Source: CAWBRT01 sp050015355 (GTDB lineage: Bacteria; Acidobacteriota; Terriglobia; Terriglobales; Acidobacteriaceae). From it: DNA of 64,000 nt. Location of the stretch: NCBI GenBank assembly GCA_050015355.1, contig JBEKBO010000009.1:1-64000 (forward strand), in the 5' to 3' direction. This document shows positions 17,254 to 26,489 of the stretch, in pieces. How positions within the stretch are numbered: the stretch's first letter is position 1; each line of letters begins with the position of its first letter. The notes under the pieces were generated by a model. It saw nothing but the letters and a program-made list of their open reading frames with translations. It was not told the origin of the DNA and ran no database searches. A program made the position numbers and the translations under genes.

Positions 17254-18237
17254 ATGATTACCGAATCGTTTCCGCCGAAACTGCCCGATCCGATCCGAGC
17301 CCTTTACCCCTTTCGCACCCGAACGGTGCACCTTGCCGTCCCGGCAGTGCGCCCGCCGCAGGCCGGGGGTTCCGCCGGATTACCCGAGCGGATGAGCTTT
17401 GTGGACGAGGGGCCGGAACATGCACCTCCCCTGGTCCTTGTGCACGGCAATCTGACGTGGTCGTTTCTGTTCCGCAAGCTGATCGCGGAAGCGCGCAGGC
17501 ATCGCCGGGTGATTGCCCCCGACCTGGTCGGGTTCGGGCTCTCCAGCAAACCACGCGACGCGGCATACCACACGCTGGATCGGCACACGGAAAACCTCAG
17601 CCAGCTCATCGCCGAACTCAAGCTGCCAAAGCTGACTTTGGTACTGCACGGCATGGCCGGCGTGATCGGGCTCCGTTACGCCATGCGTTTTCCCGAGAAC
17701 GTAACCCGGATCGTGCTGGTCAATGCCTGGGTACACCCCGGGGCGGCCGATGTCCCTGAACGGCTCCCCTTCTGGCCTGCCACGGCTCGCAGCAGAGTGG
17801 GATTCATGCTGCGGTACTGGAGGCTGAAGCCCTTTCCGGCCTTGCAGTGGGCGGCGGCGAAGGCGCTGGAGCGGCCGGTTCGCGACGCCTATGGCTTTCC
17901 GTTCCGGCGGAGCGATCACCGGGTGGCGCCGCTGGCTTTCGCGCGCCTGTTCCAGCCCAATAGCCGCGACTCGCAGCTTGCGGTCATGCGGGAACTGGCA
18001 TCGCAAGTCCGGGGGCTTCCGGCCAAAGTGCAGATTCTCTGGGGACAACAGGACCCGACGTTCCGCAGCAAGCTATTGCCATACCTGCTGCGCGATTCTC
18101 TGCCACACTGCGCCGAGCCGGTGTTCGTGCCCCAGGCTTCGCACCTGCTGCCGGAAGACGCTCCTGAGGTGCTAGCCGAGAAAGTCCTGGAGACTGGCCG
18201 CACACGAAGCAGCGAGCCGCTGTTCAAGATACTTTGA
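17254..18237 (+). CDS. alpha/beta-hydrolase fold protein, haloalkane-dehalogenase-like, nucleophile missing
   Basis: A 327-residue alpha/beta hydrolase. The oxyanion segment VHGNLTWSFLFRKL and the fold RVIAPDLVGFGLSSKP match the haloalkane dehalogenase and OleB-like branch. The acid (WGQQDPTF) and histidine (QASHLLPED) are where expected. The nucleophile elbow, normally H-D-W-G-G or H-S-M-G-G, reads LVLHGMAGVIGL: glycine replaces the Asp/Ser nucleophile. Unless another residue takes over, the protein should not hydrolyse by the usual mechanism. It stands alone, divergent from cdaA and convergent with xseA. Confidence 0.8.
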   Translation: MITESFPPKLPDPIRALYPFRTRTVHLAVPAVRPPQAGGSAGLPERMSFVDEGPEHAPPLVLVHGNLTWSFLFRKLIAEARRHRRVIAPDLVGFGLSSKPRDAAYHTLDRHTENLSQLIAELKLPKLTLVLHGMAGVIGLRYAMRFPENVTRIVLVNAWVHPGAADVPERLPFWPATARSRVGFMLRYWRLKPFPALQWAAAKALERPVRDAYGFPFRRSDHRVAPLAFARLFQPNSRDSQLAVMRELASQVRGLPAKVQILWGQQDPTFRSKLLPYLLRDSLPHCAEPVFVPQASHLLPEDAPEVLAEKVLETGRTRSSEPLFKIL

Positions 18238-18316
18238 GAAAAAGGCTCGTACACGCCGCTGCGCTGATTGTCGTCGTAGTCTGGCGTTCGGGGCTCCATT
18301 CACCGGCAGTGCAGCC

Positions 18317-19702
18317 CTACTCTTCGTCTTCCGGCTCAACCTGCTCCACGCGAGCCGTAAAGCCTCCGCGGGCCACGCGCCCGCGCACCTGCTGTCCGGG
18401 GGAAAGCTGCCCGCTGCGCGTAACCAGGTTGCCCTGCTCGTCAAACACCAGGGCGTAGCCGCGCTCCAGAATGCCGAGCGGCGAGAGCGCCTGCAACTGG
18501 CTTCCGAGGTGCTGGAGTTTCGCCGTCCGATTCTCCATCAGATGGCGCATCGCATTACCGAGCGCCGTAACTCGAACCGCGAGTTCGCGACGCATGGCGC
18601 TCAAGCGGTTTTGCAGCTCCTGGTGCCGCAGCCGGGCGCCGGCAACGTCAAGACGCCGGTGGAAAGCGCGTATCTGCTTTTGCTGAGCAGACGCCAAGCG
18701 AAAAGCCAGTTCGTCAACCCGCTGCTGACGGCGTGCGATGAGCTCCTGCATGCGGGCGAAGGCCATGCTCTGGGCCAGCAGCATGAGCCGCTGCCGCGCC
18801 GTGAGCAACTGGAAGCGAGCCCCGCGTCCGAGACGCGTGTGCAAACCGGCAAGCCGCTCCTGCAATTCATGCTTGGAGCGTACGACCAGTTCCGCCGCGG
18901 CCGAGGGTGTCGGCGCCCGCAAATCGGCCACGAAGTCGCAAATCGTGAAGTCGGTCTCGTGGCCGACGGCCGAGATCACCGGTAAAGTGCTTTCGGCGAT
19001 GGCGCGCGCCAGCGATTCGTCGTTGAATGCGGCCAGGTCCTCGACCGACCCGCCGCCCCGGGCAATGATGATGACATCAGCCTGCCGGCTGCGGTTGAAG
19101 TGGCGCACCCCGGCCGCGACCTCGCGTGGCGCGGCCTCGCCCTGTACCTGTGCGGGGTAAATCAGCACGTCGACCGACTCGTGACGGCGGCGCAGGATGT
19201 TGAGAATATCCTGAATGGCGGCCCCGTGCGGCGAGGTTACGATGCCGATGCGACGCGGCAGCACGGGGATCGTTTTTTTGCGCCCACTGTCGAACAAGCC
19301 CTCGGCGGCGAGCTTCTTTTTGAGCTGCTCGAAGGCGACCTGGAGGGTGCCAACTCCCACCGGCTCAAGAAACTCGCCAATCATCTGCAACTCGCCCCGG
19401 CCTTCGTAGATGCTGAGGCGTCCGCGGGCGATTACACTCAAGCCGTTCTCCGGCTTGAAGCGCAATAGGCGCGCCTGCATGCGAAAAATCACGATGCGAA
19501 GCTGGGCCTCGCCATCGTTGAGCGTGAAGTAGAGATGACCGGAGCCGGCCGGACGCAGGTTGGAAATCTCGCCCTCGACCCAGACGTCCGTATACTCGCG
19601 CTCCAGGCGCGTGCGCAGTGTCGAGATGAGTTCGCCGACCTTCCAGATGTGGCGCTCGGGAAGCGACTGAAAGTCGAAGGCGAATTGCGAGGGTTCACTC
19701 AT
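18317..19702 (-). CDS. xseA: exodeoxyribonuclease VII large subunit
   Basis: 461 residues from the ATG at 19702; the frame runs 111 codons further upstream but that part is not conserved and overlaps the divergent gene. The N-terminal OB fold (YTDVWVEGEISNLRPAGSGH, then LYFTLND) binds single-stranded DNA. The catalytic core includes PRRIGIVTSPHGAAIQDIL and IIARGGGSVEDLAAFNDE, ending in a long coiled-coil region rich in Arg, Gln and Leu (residues about 280-400). No xseB small subunit gene is visible in the window. Confidence 0.95.
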   Translation of the reverse strand: MSEPSQFAFDFQSLPERHIWKVGELISTLRTRLEREYTDVWVEGEISNLRPAGSGHLYFTLNDGEAQLRIVIFRMQARLLRFKPENGLSVIARGRLSIYEGRGELQMIGEFLEPVGVGTLQVAFEQLKKKLAAEGLFDSGRKKTIPVLPRRIGIVTSPHGAAIQDILNILRRRHESVDVLIYPAQVQGEAAPREVAAGVRHFNRSRQADVIIIARGGGSVEDLAAFNDESLARAIAESTLPVISAVGHETDFTICDFVADLRAPTPSAAAELVVRSKHELQERLAGLHTRLGRGARFQLLTARQRLMLLAQSMAFARMQELIARRQQRVDELAFRLASAQQKQIRAFHRRLDVAGARLRHQELQNRLSAMRRELAVRVTALGNAMRHLMENRTAKLQHLGSQLQALSPLGILERGYALVFDEQGNLVTRSGQLSPGQQVRGRVARGGFTARVEQVEPEDEE

Positions 19703-19822
19703 GGCCGGATTTCCGCATGGCCGACAGGCCGAGTGTAACTCAATGGGGCGCAACCGGGCAGGCACCCCCATGCCGCGAGGTCCAACTTGCGCGCCAGCGG
19801 CGTGGGCTGCTAACTTGCTGCT

Positions 19823-20536
19823 GTGGATCATAGCTGCAAAAAATGCGGCGCAACGGTGGAAGATGGGATACCCTTCTGCCCCAACTGCGGCGCCCCGCAA
19901 ATACGCGTAGCCATCGCCCGCGAGGAGCCTGACACCCAACCACTGGCCGGCACGTCCGGCGATGAGCAGCCCGCGGCGGAAGCCAGCCCGGCGCAGCGCG
20001 CGAACACCGTGTTCAGCCAGACCGAGGCCGCTCAATCAGCCAAATATGAGCGCCGCGTCGTGATCTTTTCCGCACTGGCAGCCGGGTTCGCCGCCGGAAT
20101 TGGCAGCCTGGTTCCGTTCGTGCCCTTTATTACGCTGTGCATGGTGGCCGCCGGGGGAATCGCCATCACGCTTTACAAGCGCCGGATGCCTTATGTCTCC
20201 GTGCCCGCCCGCCGCGGCTTTCGCATCGGGGCGTTGGCCGGTTTCTTTGGCTTCCTGCTCAACGCCGCCATGAGCGTCTTCGGCATGTTCAACGCCGAGA
20301 ACCGCGTGGCTCTGCGCGACGCCATGCAGGAGCGGCTCAAAGAAGCCCTGTCGGTCAATTCCGATCCATCGGCGCAGCAGATGGTGAAGAACCTCGGCGA
20401 CATGGTCTCCACCCCCGGCGGATTGGCCGCCGTGTTTGCTTTCTCGCTGTGTCTCTTTGGCTTGCTCTTTGTCTTCCTGAGCGGCATTGGGGGCGCAATC
20501 GGCGCAGCCTTGTTCGGCAAGAAGATGCAACGCTGA
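19823..20536 (+). CDS. zinc-ribbon multi-pass membrane protein of unknown function
   Basis: A 237-residue protein starting at GTG (19823). The N-terminus is a zinc ribbon with two CxxC knuckles, CKKCGA and CPNCGA. An Ala/Pro/Glu-rich linker (residues 30-70) leads to about four membrane helices: VVIFSALAAGFAAGIGSL, FVPFITLCMVAAGGIAITLY, FRIGALAGFFGFLLNAAMSV and VFAFSLCLFGLLFVFLSGIG. I recognise no more specific family; similar proteins are common and uncharacterised in Acidobacteria. It is divergent from xseA. Confidence 0.75.
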   Translation: MDHSCKKCGATVEDGIPFCPNCGAPQIRVAIAREEPDTQPLAGTSGDEQPAAEASPAQRANTVFSQTEAAQSAKYERRVVIFSALAAGFAAGIGSLVPFVPFITLCMVAAGGIAITLYKRRMPYVSVPARRGFRIGALAGFFGFLLNAAMSVFGMFNAENRVALRDAMQERLKEALSVNSDPSAQQMVKNLGDMVSTPGGLAAVFAFSLCLFGLLFVFLSGIGGAIGAALFGKKMQR

Positions 20537-20656
20537 GCAGGCTGCTGAAGAACTCGTGCAGTGTCATCCCGAGGTCGCGCCGGTTTTGCGCGACCGAGGG
20601 ATCTGCTTTGCTTTCAGCGTGCGCAAAAGCAGATCCCTCGCTGCGCTCGGGATGAC
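20536..20656 (+). repeat. R2 long palindromic repeat, first copy
   Basis: Begins AGCAGGCTGCTGA over the stop codon of the preceding gene. The core runs from GTCATCCCGAGG to CTCGGGATGAC, with inner arms GAGGGATCTGCTTT and AAAGCAGATCCCTC, so the whole can fold into one long hairpin. An inverted, related copy is at 51421-51540. Such elements resemble MITEs or REP-like sequences. Confidence 0.75.
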
Positions 20657-20779
20657 GCCTCTGGATTTATCTCGCCGAGCGGCTACATCAATAATTTGGG
20701 AATTGTCCTGAGGTCAGAGGCCAGACAAAAAAGCCCTCCCCCTCGGGGGAAGGCTCCGCTCTGCAACACCCTCCGATCG

Positions 20780-22072
20780 TCAGGCCTTGACTGCCAGCTC
20801 CGCGACGTGGCGCCGCCGGCGCTCCAAGTACAACGGAAAAGCCTCGGCCATCTCGTAAACCTGGCGTCGGATACGTCCCAGAATGTCGGCGCTGGTCCGG
20901 TTGTTGAGCGCTTTGGCAATCCAGTGGCCGATCTGCCGCATTTCCTTTTCTTTCATGCCGCGCGTGGTGAGCGCCGGCGTGCCGACGCGGATGCCGCTTG
21001 GCTTCATCGGCGGGTTGGTGTCAAACGGGATCGCATTCTTGTTCACCGTGATTCCGGCTTCGCCCAGTGCCTTTTCGGCTTCGCTGCCGAACATGCCCTT
21101 GCTGAAGACGTCGATCAGCATCAGGTGCGTGTCGGTTCCGCCGGAGATGATGCGGAATCCCTCGGCCGCCAGCGTCTCGGCCATGACCTGCGCGTTCACC
21201 ACGATCTGCTTGGCGTAGGCCTTGAAATTGGGCTCCATCGCTTCCTTGAAGCAGACGGCCTTGGCCGCAATGATGTGCACCAGCGGTCCGCCCTGCGCGC
21301 CGGGGAAGACGCTCCGGTCGATACTGGCTCCCATGGCTGCATTCGCCAGGATCAGCCCGGCGCGGGGGCCGCGCAGCGTTTTGTGCGTGGTCGAAGTGAC
21401 GATCTGGGCGTGCGGCACAGGCGAGGGATGCACGCCTCCGGCGACCAGGCCGGCAAAGTGCGCCATGTCAACCAGGTAAACGGCTCCGACCTGATCGGCA
21501 ATCTGCCGCATGCGGGCGAAATCGATGATGCGCGGGTAGGCCGACCCGCCGCCGATGATCAGCTTAGGCCGCTCGCGCTCGGCGATTTTTTGCAGCTCGT
21601 CGTAGTCGATGGTCTCGGTCTCGCGCGAGACCCCGTAGGAGACGATGTGGTAGGTCTTGCCCGAGAAGCTGAGCTTGTGGCCGTGCGTCAGGTGGCCGCC
21701 GTGGGCGAGGTCGAGCCCCATTACGGTGTCGCCCGGCTGCACCACCGCGGCATAGGCCTCCATGTTGGCCGAGGAACCCGAGTGCGGTTGCACGTTGGCA
21801 TACTCGGCGCCGAATAGCTGCTTGGCGCGTTCGCGGGCGAGATTCTCGACCACGTCGGTGAACTCGCAGCCTCCGTAGTAGCGCTTCCCGGGGTATCCCT
21901 CGGCGTATTTATTGGTGAAAACCGAACCCGCCGCTTCCAGCACGGCTTCGCTGACAAAGTTCTCCGAAGCAATCAGCTCCAGGCCTTCGTGCTGGCGGGC
22001 TTCTTCGTTAGCGATCGCTTGCGCAATCTCGGGATCGACTTCACTCAGTTGGCGCGACATCGGGTCGTTCAT
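20780..22072 (-). CDS. glyA: serine hydroxymethyltransferase
   Basis: 430 residues from the ATG at 22072, which has AAGGAG nine bases upstream; an in-frame ATG at 22090 is less likely. The PLP enzyme converts serine and tetrahydrofolate into glycine and methylene-tetrahydrofolate. PLP lysine motif TSTTHKTLRGPRAG, the N-terminal LIASENFVSEAVLEAAGS and YAEGYPGKRYYGGCEF are textbook. It is last in a minus-strand group rpiB, TAXI protein, glyA. Confidence 0.96.
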   Translation of the reverse strand: MNDPMSRQLSEVDPEIAQAIANEEARQHEGLELIASENFVSEAVLEAAGSVFTNKYAEGYPGKRYYGGCEFTDVVENLARERAKQLFGAEYANVQPHSGSSANMEAYAAVVQPGDTVMGLDLAHGGHLTHGHKLSFSGKTYHIVSYGVSRETETIDYDELQKIAERERPKLIIGGGSAYPRIIDFARMRQIADQVGAVYLVDMAHFAGLVAGGVHPSPVPHAQIVTSTTHKTLRGPRAGLILANAAMGASIDRSVFPGAQGGPLVHIIAAKAVCFKEAMEPNFKAYAKQIVVNAQVMAETLAAEGFRIISGGTDTHLMLIDVFSKGMFGSEAEKALGEAGITVNKNAIPFDTNPPMKPSGIRVGTPALTTRGMKEKEMRQIGHWIAKALNNRTSADILGRIRRQVYEMAEAFPLYLERRRRHVAELAVKA

Positions 22073-22175
22073 GAGGGCAGACTCCTTCATCGGAATACCT
22101 ACTTTACCCCTTCGGCGGGGTGTAGCCAAGCAAGTCCGCTCGCGGACGCGAGGTCAATTCCGCAGGCGCCCGGAG

Positions 22176-23162
22176 CTACTTCAGCAACCCGATCTCACGG
22201 AGGTAGCGCAATACGCCCGGGTGGATTGACTCACGGCTCGGAGCCGCGGCAACCGTATGGGCGCTGGTTGTCTCCCCGGCCTGTGGCAGACGGCCCGCCA
22301 TTGCCGCTTCGCCGCGATGCAGGGCACGAGCAATGAGGTAGGCAATCTCGTCCGGCAGGTCGGGCCGCGCCAGCACAAAGCTCCAGGAACCTACCGACTC
22401 GATGGCCGCGCCCTGCCCGGGAAAGCTCCCGGCGGGGACCGTCAATCGCCGCAGAAAGGGATGTTTCACCAAAATGCTCGCCATCTCCCGCGCGTCGGGA
22501 GCGATGAAACGAGCACCGGGTTGCGACTTGGCGACCGCCAGGAATCCCGGCCAGCCCAGTCCGCCGCCCCACAGGGCCGCCGCGCGCCCATCCGCAACCA
22601 TCGCTGGGCCGTCACCGGCCCGGTCAAGGTAGATGGCCTTGAAGTCGCGATCCTGGTCGAGGCCGATGCCGTCTAGCACGTAGCGCGAAAGGATCACCAG
22701 CCCTGACCCACTCGCCCCGAACGCGACTGGCTTGCCAACGAGATCGCGGATGGTGTGATAAGGGCTGTCGGCACGCACGACGAACATCCCAGCGGCGGAA
22801 TACATGGCCGTTATGATCTTGAGCCCGCTGGGCTGGCGGTCGTCACCGGTCAGGGCCTCTTGAACCACCTCGCCCTGCACCAACGCGATATCGACCTGCC
22901 CGGCTTTCAGCAGGGGAACGTTTTCGGTGCTGCCCTTGGTGTTGCGGCATCGCACCTCGAGCGAAGGGGCAAACTCGTTCACAGTTGCGGCAAAAGCTTC
23001 GCCGTAAACCGGGAAGCCGCCCCCGGGCGTGGCGGTCGCCAGGCTGACGGTTTGCCGGGAAGCCGCAGCCTGCTGCGCGACGAGAAACCCCGAGCCGGCA
23101 ACGAGCAGGGCAAGTGCAGCCGCAAGAACAGCTACTAGAGGACGGCAGCGCATGGATGGCAT
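22176..23162 (-). CDS. TAXI-family TRAP transporter solute-binding protein
   Basis: A 328-residue periplasmic binding protein with a signal peptide (LVAVLAAALALLVAGSGFLV). VSLATATPGGGFPVYGEAFA and the following LEVRCRNTKGSTENVPLL match the TAXI family, which binds small organic acids such as glutamate for TRAP symporters. No DctQ/DctM permease gene is adjacent, so its membrane partner is elsewhere or it acts as a sensor. It sits between rpiB and glyA, with 35 bases to rpiB and about 100 to glyA, probably in the same transcript. Confidence 0.85.
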   Translation of the reverse strand: MPSMRCRPLVAVLAAALALLVAGSGFLVAQQAAASRQTVSLATATPGGGFPVYGEAFAATVNEFAPSLEVRCRNTKGSTENVPLLKAGQVDIALVQGEVVQEALTGDDRQPSGLKIITAMYSAAGMFVVRADSPYHTIRDLVGKPVAFGASGSGLVILSRYVLDGIGLDQDRDFKAIYLDRAGDGPAMVADGRAAALWGGGLGWPGFLAVAKSQPGARFIAPDAREMASILVKHPFLRRLTVPAGSFPGQGAAIESVGSWSFVLARPDLPDEIAYLIARALHRGEAAMAGRLPQAGETTSAHTVAAAPSRESIHPGVLRYLREIGLLK

Positions 23163-23197
23163 GATCTTTTCTCCACGGATGCGAACGTGGTCGCCTG

Positions 23198-23668
23198 TTA
23201 CACGGCTTCGGGTGTTTCCTCGAACGGCTTTGGCGTTTCCAACCCGGCCAGTTTCTCGAGCCGCTGCTGGTGCCGGCCGCCCGCGAAGGGCGTATGCAGC
23301 CAGACATCGACGATCAACACGGCCTGCTCTTCAGTAAGAATGCGCGCGCCCATGGTCAGCACGTTGAGGTCGTTATGCTCCCGTGACATCCGCGCCTCGT
23401 ATTCGCTGGTGATGTTGGCGGCGCGAATCCCCGGAGTCTTGTTGGCGGCTATCGCCATCCCAATGCCGCTGCCACAGACGAGAACGCCGCGCTGCGCCGC
23501 GCCGGAGGCGACGCGGCAGGCGACCGCGTGAGCAAAGTCCGGGTAGTCGCAGGAGTCGCTGGAGTCCGTGCCGCAGTCGTCGACGGCATGGCCCAGGCGC
23601 TCAAGGTGGAACTTGAGTTTTTCTTTCAGTTCGTAACCGGCGTGATCGGCACCCACCGCGATTCGCAT
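23198..23668 (-). CDS. rpiB: ribose-5-phosphate isomerase B
   Basis: A 156-residue LacAB/RpiB isomerase that interconverts ribose- and ribulose-5-phosphate. The catalytic Cys lies in RGVLVCGSGIGMAIAANK, with the substrate loop GADHAGYELK and SREHNDLNVLTMGAR. A TAAAAT hexamer lies a few bases before the ATG, so the message may be nearly leaderless. First gene of the rpiB-TAXI-glyA group. The C-terminus (ETPKPFEETPEAV) is slightly longer than in E. coli. Confidence 0.94.
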   Translation of the reverse strand: MRIAVGADHAGYELKEKLKFHLERLGHAVDDCGTDSSDSCDYPDFAHAVACRVASGAAQRGVLVCGSGIGMAIAANKTPGIRAANITSEYEARMSREHNDLNVLTMGARILTEEQAVLIVDVWLHTPFAGGRHQQRLEKLAGLETPKPFEETPEAV

Positions 23669-24017
23669 AAGGGGATTTTACCTTGGGAAACCGTAGTTGT
23701 TGCCTGCCTGCAGTCCATAAATTTCTGCCGGAACGGCGCATCCGGAAATTGCGCAATCGGCGCTGGGAATCTGGCTCTGAAGCAAGGCCGCAAATACTTG
23801 AGCGAAGCAGGTTTGACGCTCATTTCTCCCGACTGCTAAACTCAAATCTCCGACCAGCCGGGGTTCCCACTACCGCATTGCGCGTGGTGGGGTGGAAGTG
23901 ACGGTCCTGGGCAAGTGTTTCCCGGCCCGTCCACGTCAGACCGGCAGACCTGGGAAGAAGACCTGGAAAAGACCCCCAAAGGCGCACCCGTGTTGCCTGG
24001 GGCCTCGAGGACCAACC
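23669..24017 (+). repeat. intergenic spacer with R1 copy B
   Basis: No gene is seen in these 349 bases. R1 copy B lies at 23859-23895 (CGGGGTTCCC ... GCGCGTGGTGGGG) with a somewhat degenerate left arm. The rest is without recognisable signals. Confidence 0.55.
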
Positions 24018-24728
24018 GTGCGCTACACCCGGCAAGAACTGAAGCAGGATAAGTTTGCAGAAACGGCGGCAGGGGCCGTCCATTGGACAGTCGCTCACCG
24101 CAAAACCATCATCAGCGGTGTGATGGCCCTGGCAGTACTGGTGGCCGTCGGCGTTGGCATTTTCTGGTATCGCGACCACCTCCAGGCGGCGGCTGCGCAA
24201 AAACTTGGCGATGCCCTTGTTACTTATAACGCCCCCGTGCAACCCGAGGCGCCGTCCCAGGGAAATCAAATGGTGAGCTTCTCCAGCGTTGCCGACCGTG
24301 CGCTCGCCGCCAGGAAGCAGTTCTATGGAATCTCCTCAGAATACGGTTCCACGCGCGCCGGGCAGTGGGCCCACTACTTTGCGGCTCTGTGCGAAGTGGA
24401 CCTTGGCAATTACGCCGTGGCCGAGGGGCAACTGAAAGACGTTGCTAACTCCCGCGATGCGGAAGTGTCGTCGCTTGCCAAGCTCGCGCTGGCTTCCGTC
24501 TACCGCAACGAGAAGAAAGATTCGGATGCTGTCGCAGTCTACAAGGACCTGATCGATCACCCTACACTGAGTGTGCCCAAAAGCACCGCGCAACTCGGCC
24601 TGGCCGATCTCTACCAGGCGACGCAGCCCGCTGAAGCCAACAAGCTCTACGAGCAAATCGCCAAAGATGACGCCAAGGGTCCGGCGGCCCAGATCGCGGC
24701 ACAACACCAAAAGGCCGCCGCGCAATAA
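24018..24728 (+). CDS. membrane-anchored TPR-like protein (YfgM-type)
   Basis: 236 residues from the GTG at 24018, preceded by GAGG at 24007-24010; the longer frame from 23892 runs through a repeat and is not protein-like. After a charged head (RYTRQELKQDKFAETAAG), one membrane helix (IISGVMALAVLVAVGVGIFW) leads to a periplasmic domain of TPR-like helices: AGQWAHYFAALCEVDLGNY, VSSLAKLALASVY and STAQLGLADLY. This matches the TPR_21/YfgM architecture, proteins linked to the Sec translocon and outer-membrane protein folding. Role inferred. Confidence 0.78.
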   Translation: MRYTRQELKQDKFAETAAGAVHWTVAHRKTIISGVMALAVLVAVGVGIFWYRDHLQAAAAQKLGDALVTYNAPVQPEAPSQGNQMVSFSSVADRALAARKQFYGISSEYGSTRAGQWAHYFAALCEVDLGNYAVAEGQLKDVANSRDAEVSSLAKLALASVYRNEKKDSDAVAVYKDLIDHPTLSVPKSTAQLGLADLYQATQPAEANKLYEQIAKDDAKGPAAQIAAQHQKAAAQ

Positions 24729-24801
24729 ACTTCAGCGGCGCTCTCTTGGGTGGAAACGTCAAGCCGGCACATGCAGTGCCGGCGGGTGACGAAGCGCGCG
24801 C

Positions 24802-25932
24802 CTACTTACATCCGTTGAATAATTTCAACCACTCATGGTCCGGCATCGGAGGCTGGCTCGCGGTGCGGATGTTTTCCCTCACGTGCGTGGGCTTCGACAT
24901 GCCCGCCAGCGCTGCCAACATGCCCGGGGCCGAGCGGGCAAACTGTAGGGCGCGCTGCGCGTCGCTCTCAAGGCCGAGTTTCTCCGCCAACTGGCAGGGC
25001 AGGTGCTGCACGAGTTTTCCCTGGCAGAGCGAGGCGCTGCCGACCACGGCGAGTCCGTGCCGCCGTGCCACGTCCAGCGCCGGCAACATCCGGTGTTCAA
25101 AAGGCTGAAAGGCTGCCGCATGCGCCTCGGCCATGGCGAGGTTGAAAGGCAGTTGCAGGAAACGGAAGTGATGCGCCGCGCCACCCGCCTCGCGCGCCAG
25201 CCTGACGCACTCGGCAATGCTGACGAAAGCGCGCTCGCCTTGCGGCACGCGGAACGCATTCCATGAGGCGATGCCGTAGAGCCGGATTCTCTGCTCGGAA
25301 ACGAGCCGCTCCAGCCGCTGGAATGCCGCGCCCAGTCTCGCATAGAGTTCGTCCAAAGGCACCTCGCACAGTTGCGATTCCGGGTTGTGAAGATAGAACA
25401 CGTCGATGGTTTGCAGGCGCAGGTTGCGGCGCGAACGCTCGATCTGGTCCTCCAGATAATCGGGCGCGATGCAGTGCATGCCAACAAGCTCCGCGCGCTG
25501 CACGATGCCCGGGTCGATGTATTCGCGCGTAAAGTATTCGCCGGCCTCCGGCGGCACCGCCCCGTCGAAGGCCAGGTAACCGGCCTTGGTGCAGACCACC
25601 GCTTCATCGCGTTGCACAAGGCCGGCGGCAATGAGGCCGCGCAATGCCGTGCCGATGTTTCGCTCCGAGCGCTGATGGCGGTAGTTGATTGCCGTATCCA
25701 GCAGGTTGATGCCATTTTGCAGCGCAACCCAGATCGCCGTTTGATAGTTCGAGTCCATAGCGTCGTCGGGTTCGCCCAGGTAAGTGCCGAGGCCGATCGA
25801 GGAGATTGAGAGCTGCGGTTCGGCTGGAAGTCGCCGGAAATGGCCCGCCCGGTCGAGGCCGGGAAACCGGCTTCGGAACCGTGCCGAGCCTTCGCAAGTC
25901 GCAAATCCCTCAATCATGATGGCGACTAGCAT
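24802..25932 (-). CDS. aldo/keto reductase
   Basis: Up to 376 residues from ATG 25932; an ATG at 25917 is equally possible and neither has a clear ribosome site. The TIM-barrel reductase shows the catalytic Asp/Tyr in NLLDTAINYRHQRSERNIG, Lys in VVCTKAGYLAF and His in DVFYLHNPES. A long insert after the Lys (about residues 120-145, around FTREYIDPGIVQRAELVG) is larger than in standard members. The substrate is unknown. Standalone, convergent with the YfgM-like gene. Confidence 0.85.
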   Translation of the reverse strand: MLVAIMIEGFATCEGSARFRSRFPGLDRAGHFRRLPAEPQLSISSIGLGTYLGEPDDAMDSNYQTAIWVALQNGINLLDTAINYRHQRSERNIGTALRGLIAAGLVQRDEAVVCTKAGYLAFDGAVPPEAGEYFTREYIDPGIVQRAELVGMHCIAPDYLEDQIERSRRNLRLQTIDVFYLHNPESQLCEVPLDELYARLGAAFQRLERLVSEQRIRLYGIASWNAFRVPQGERAFVSIAECVRLAREAGGAAHHFRFLQLPFNLAMAEAHAAAFQPFEHRMLPALDVARRHGLAVVGSASLCQGKLVQHLPCQLAEKLGLESDAQRALQFARSAPGMLAALAGMSKPTHVRENIRTASQPPMPDHEWLKLFNGCK

Positions 25933-26240
25933 ATCAGCGAAGCGGCACGCTTGCTCCAGGTTGCCAGAGCACGAAGGTGCGCGCCTGAGGCTTCCTTTCA
26001 GTCATTCCCTGACAGTGCGCCGGCGATGGTTGGAGTGTGCCTGTCGGCCGATGGCCACTGGTCTAAGTACCGGGATTTGGGGCCGCGCACTCCAGGTCCC
26101 CGACACGCGCCGTGGTTATGCGTGTTGGGGTAGAGGCCAACCTTGCGCGGGCCCTCGCATTCTCATAGCTCGTCACCGTTGTTCAACTTTTCTGCGCTGG
26201 GAAGCGTGTATCTGGGCGACTTTTACCGAGGAGGCACCTG
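25933..26240 (+). repeat. intergenic spacer with R1 copy C
   Basis: No gene is seen in these 308 bases. R1 copy C (26093-26131) is the clearest hairpin of the family: CCCCGACACGC pairs with GCGTGTTGGGG with one G-U wobble around an 11-base loop. The rest holds the promoter and AGGAGG site of the ytxH gene. Confidence 0.6.
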
Positions 26241-26489
26241 ATGAAGAGTTTTCTGTTTGGCCTTGGATTGGGAATCGGACTGGGCATTCTGTTTGCCCCC
26301 ATGAGCGGAGAAGCAACCCGCAACAACCTGAGTGAACGCGCCAGCGATGTGGCCAACTCAGCGCGACAGAGTTACGAGCAGGGACGGGAACGCGTGCAGC
26401 GCGGCGTGGAATCCATACGCAGCACCACCGAGCGCGCCGTGGGCCAGGCTCGCGCCAGCTTCAACGACGCCACCGGCACTAACCTATAA
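26241..26489 (+). CDS. YtxH domain-containing protein
   Basis: An 82-residue protein with AGGAGG at 26228-26233. A glycine-rich N-terminal membrane segment (SFLFGLGLGIGLGILFAPMSG) is followed by an amphipathic, Gln/Arg/Ser-rich helix region. FLFGLGLGIGLGILFAPMSGE-type starts define the YtxH family, which is associated with general stress in Bacillus. The biochemical role is unknown. Standalone gene. Confidence 0.85.
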   Translation: MKSFLFGLGLGIGLGILFAPMSGEATRNNLSERASDVANSARQSYEQGRERVQRGVESIRSTTERAVGQARASFNDATGTNL

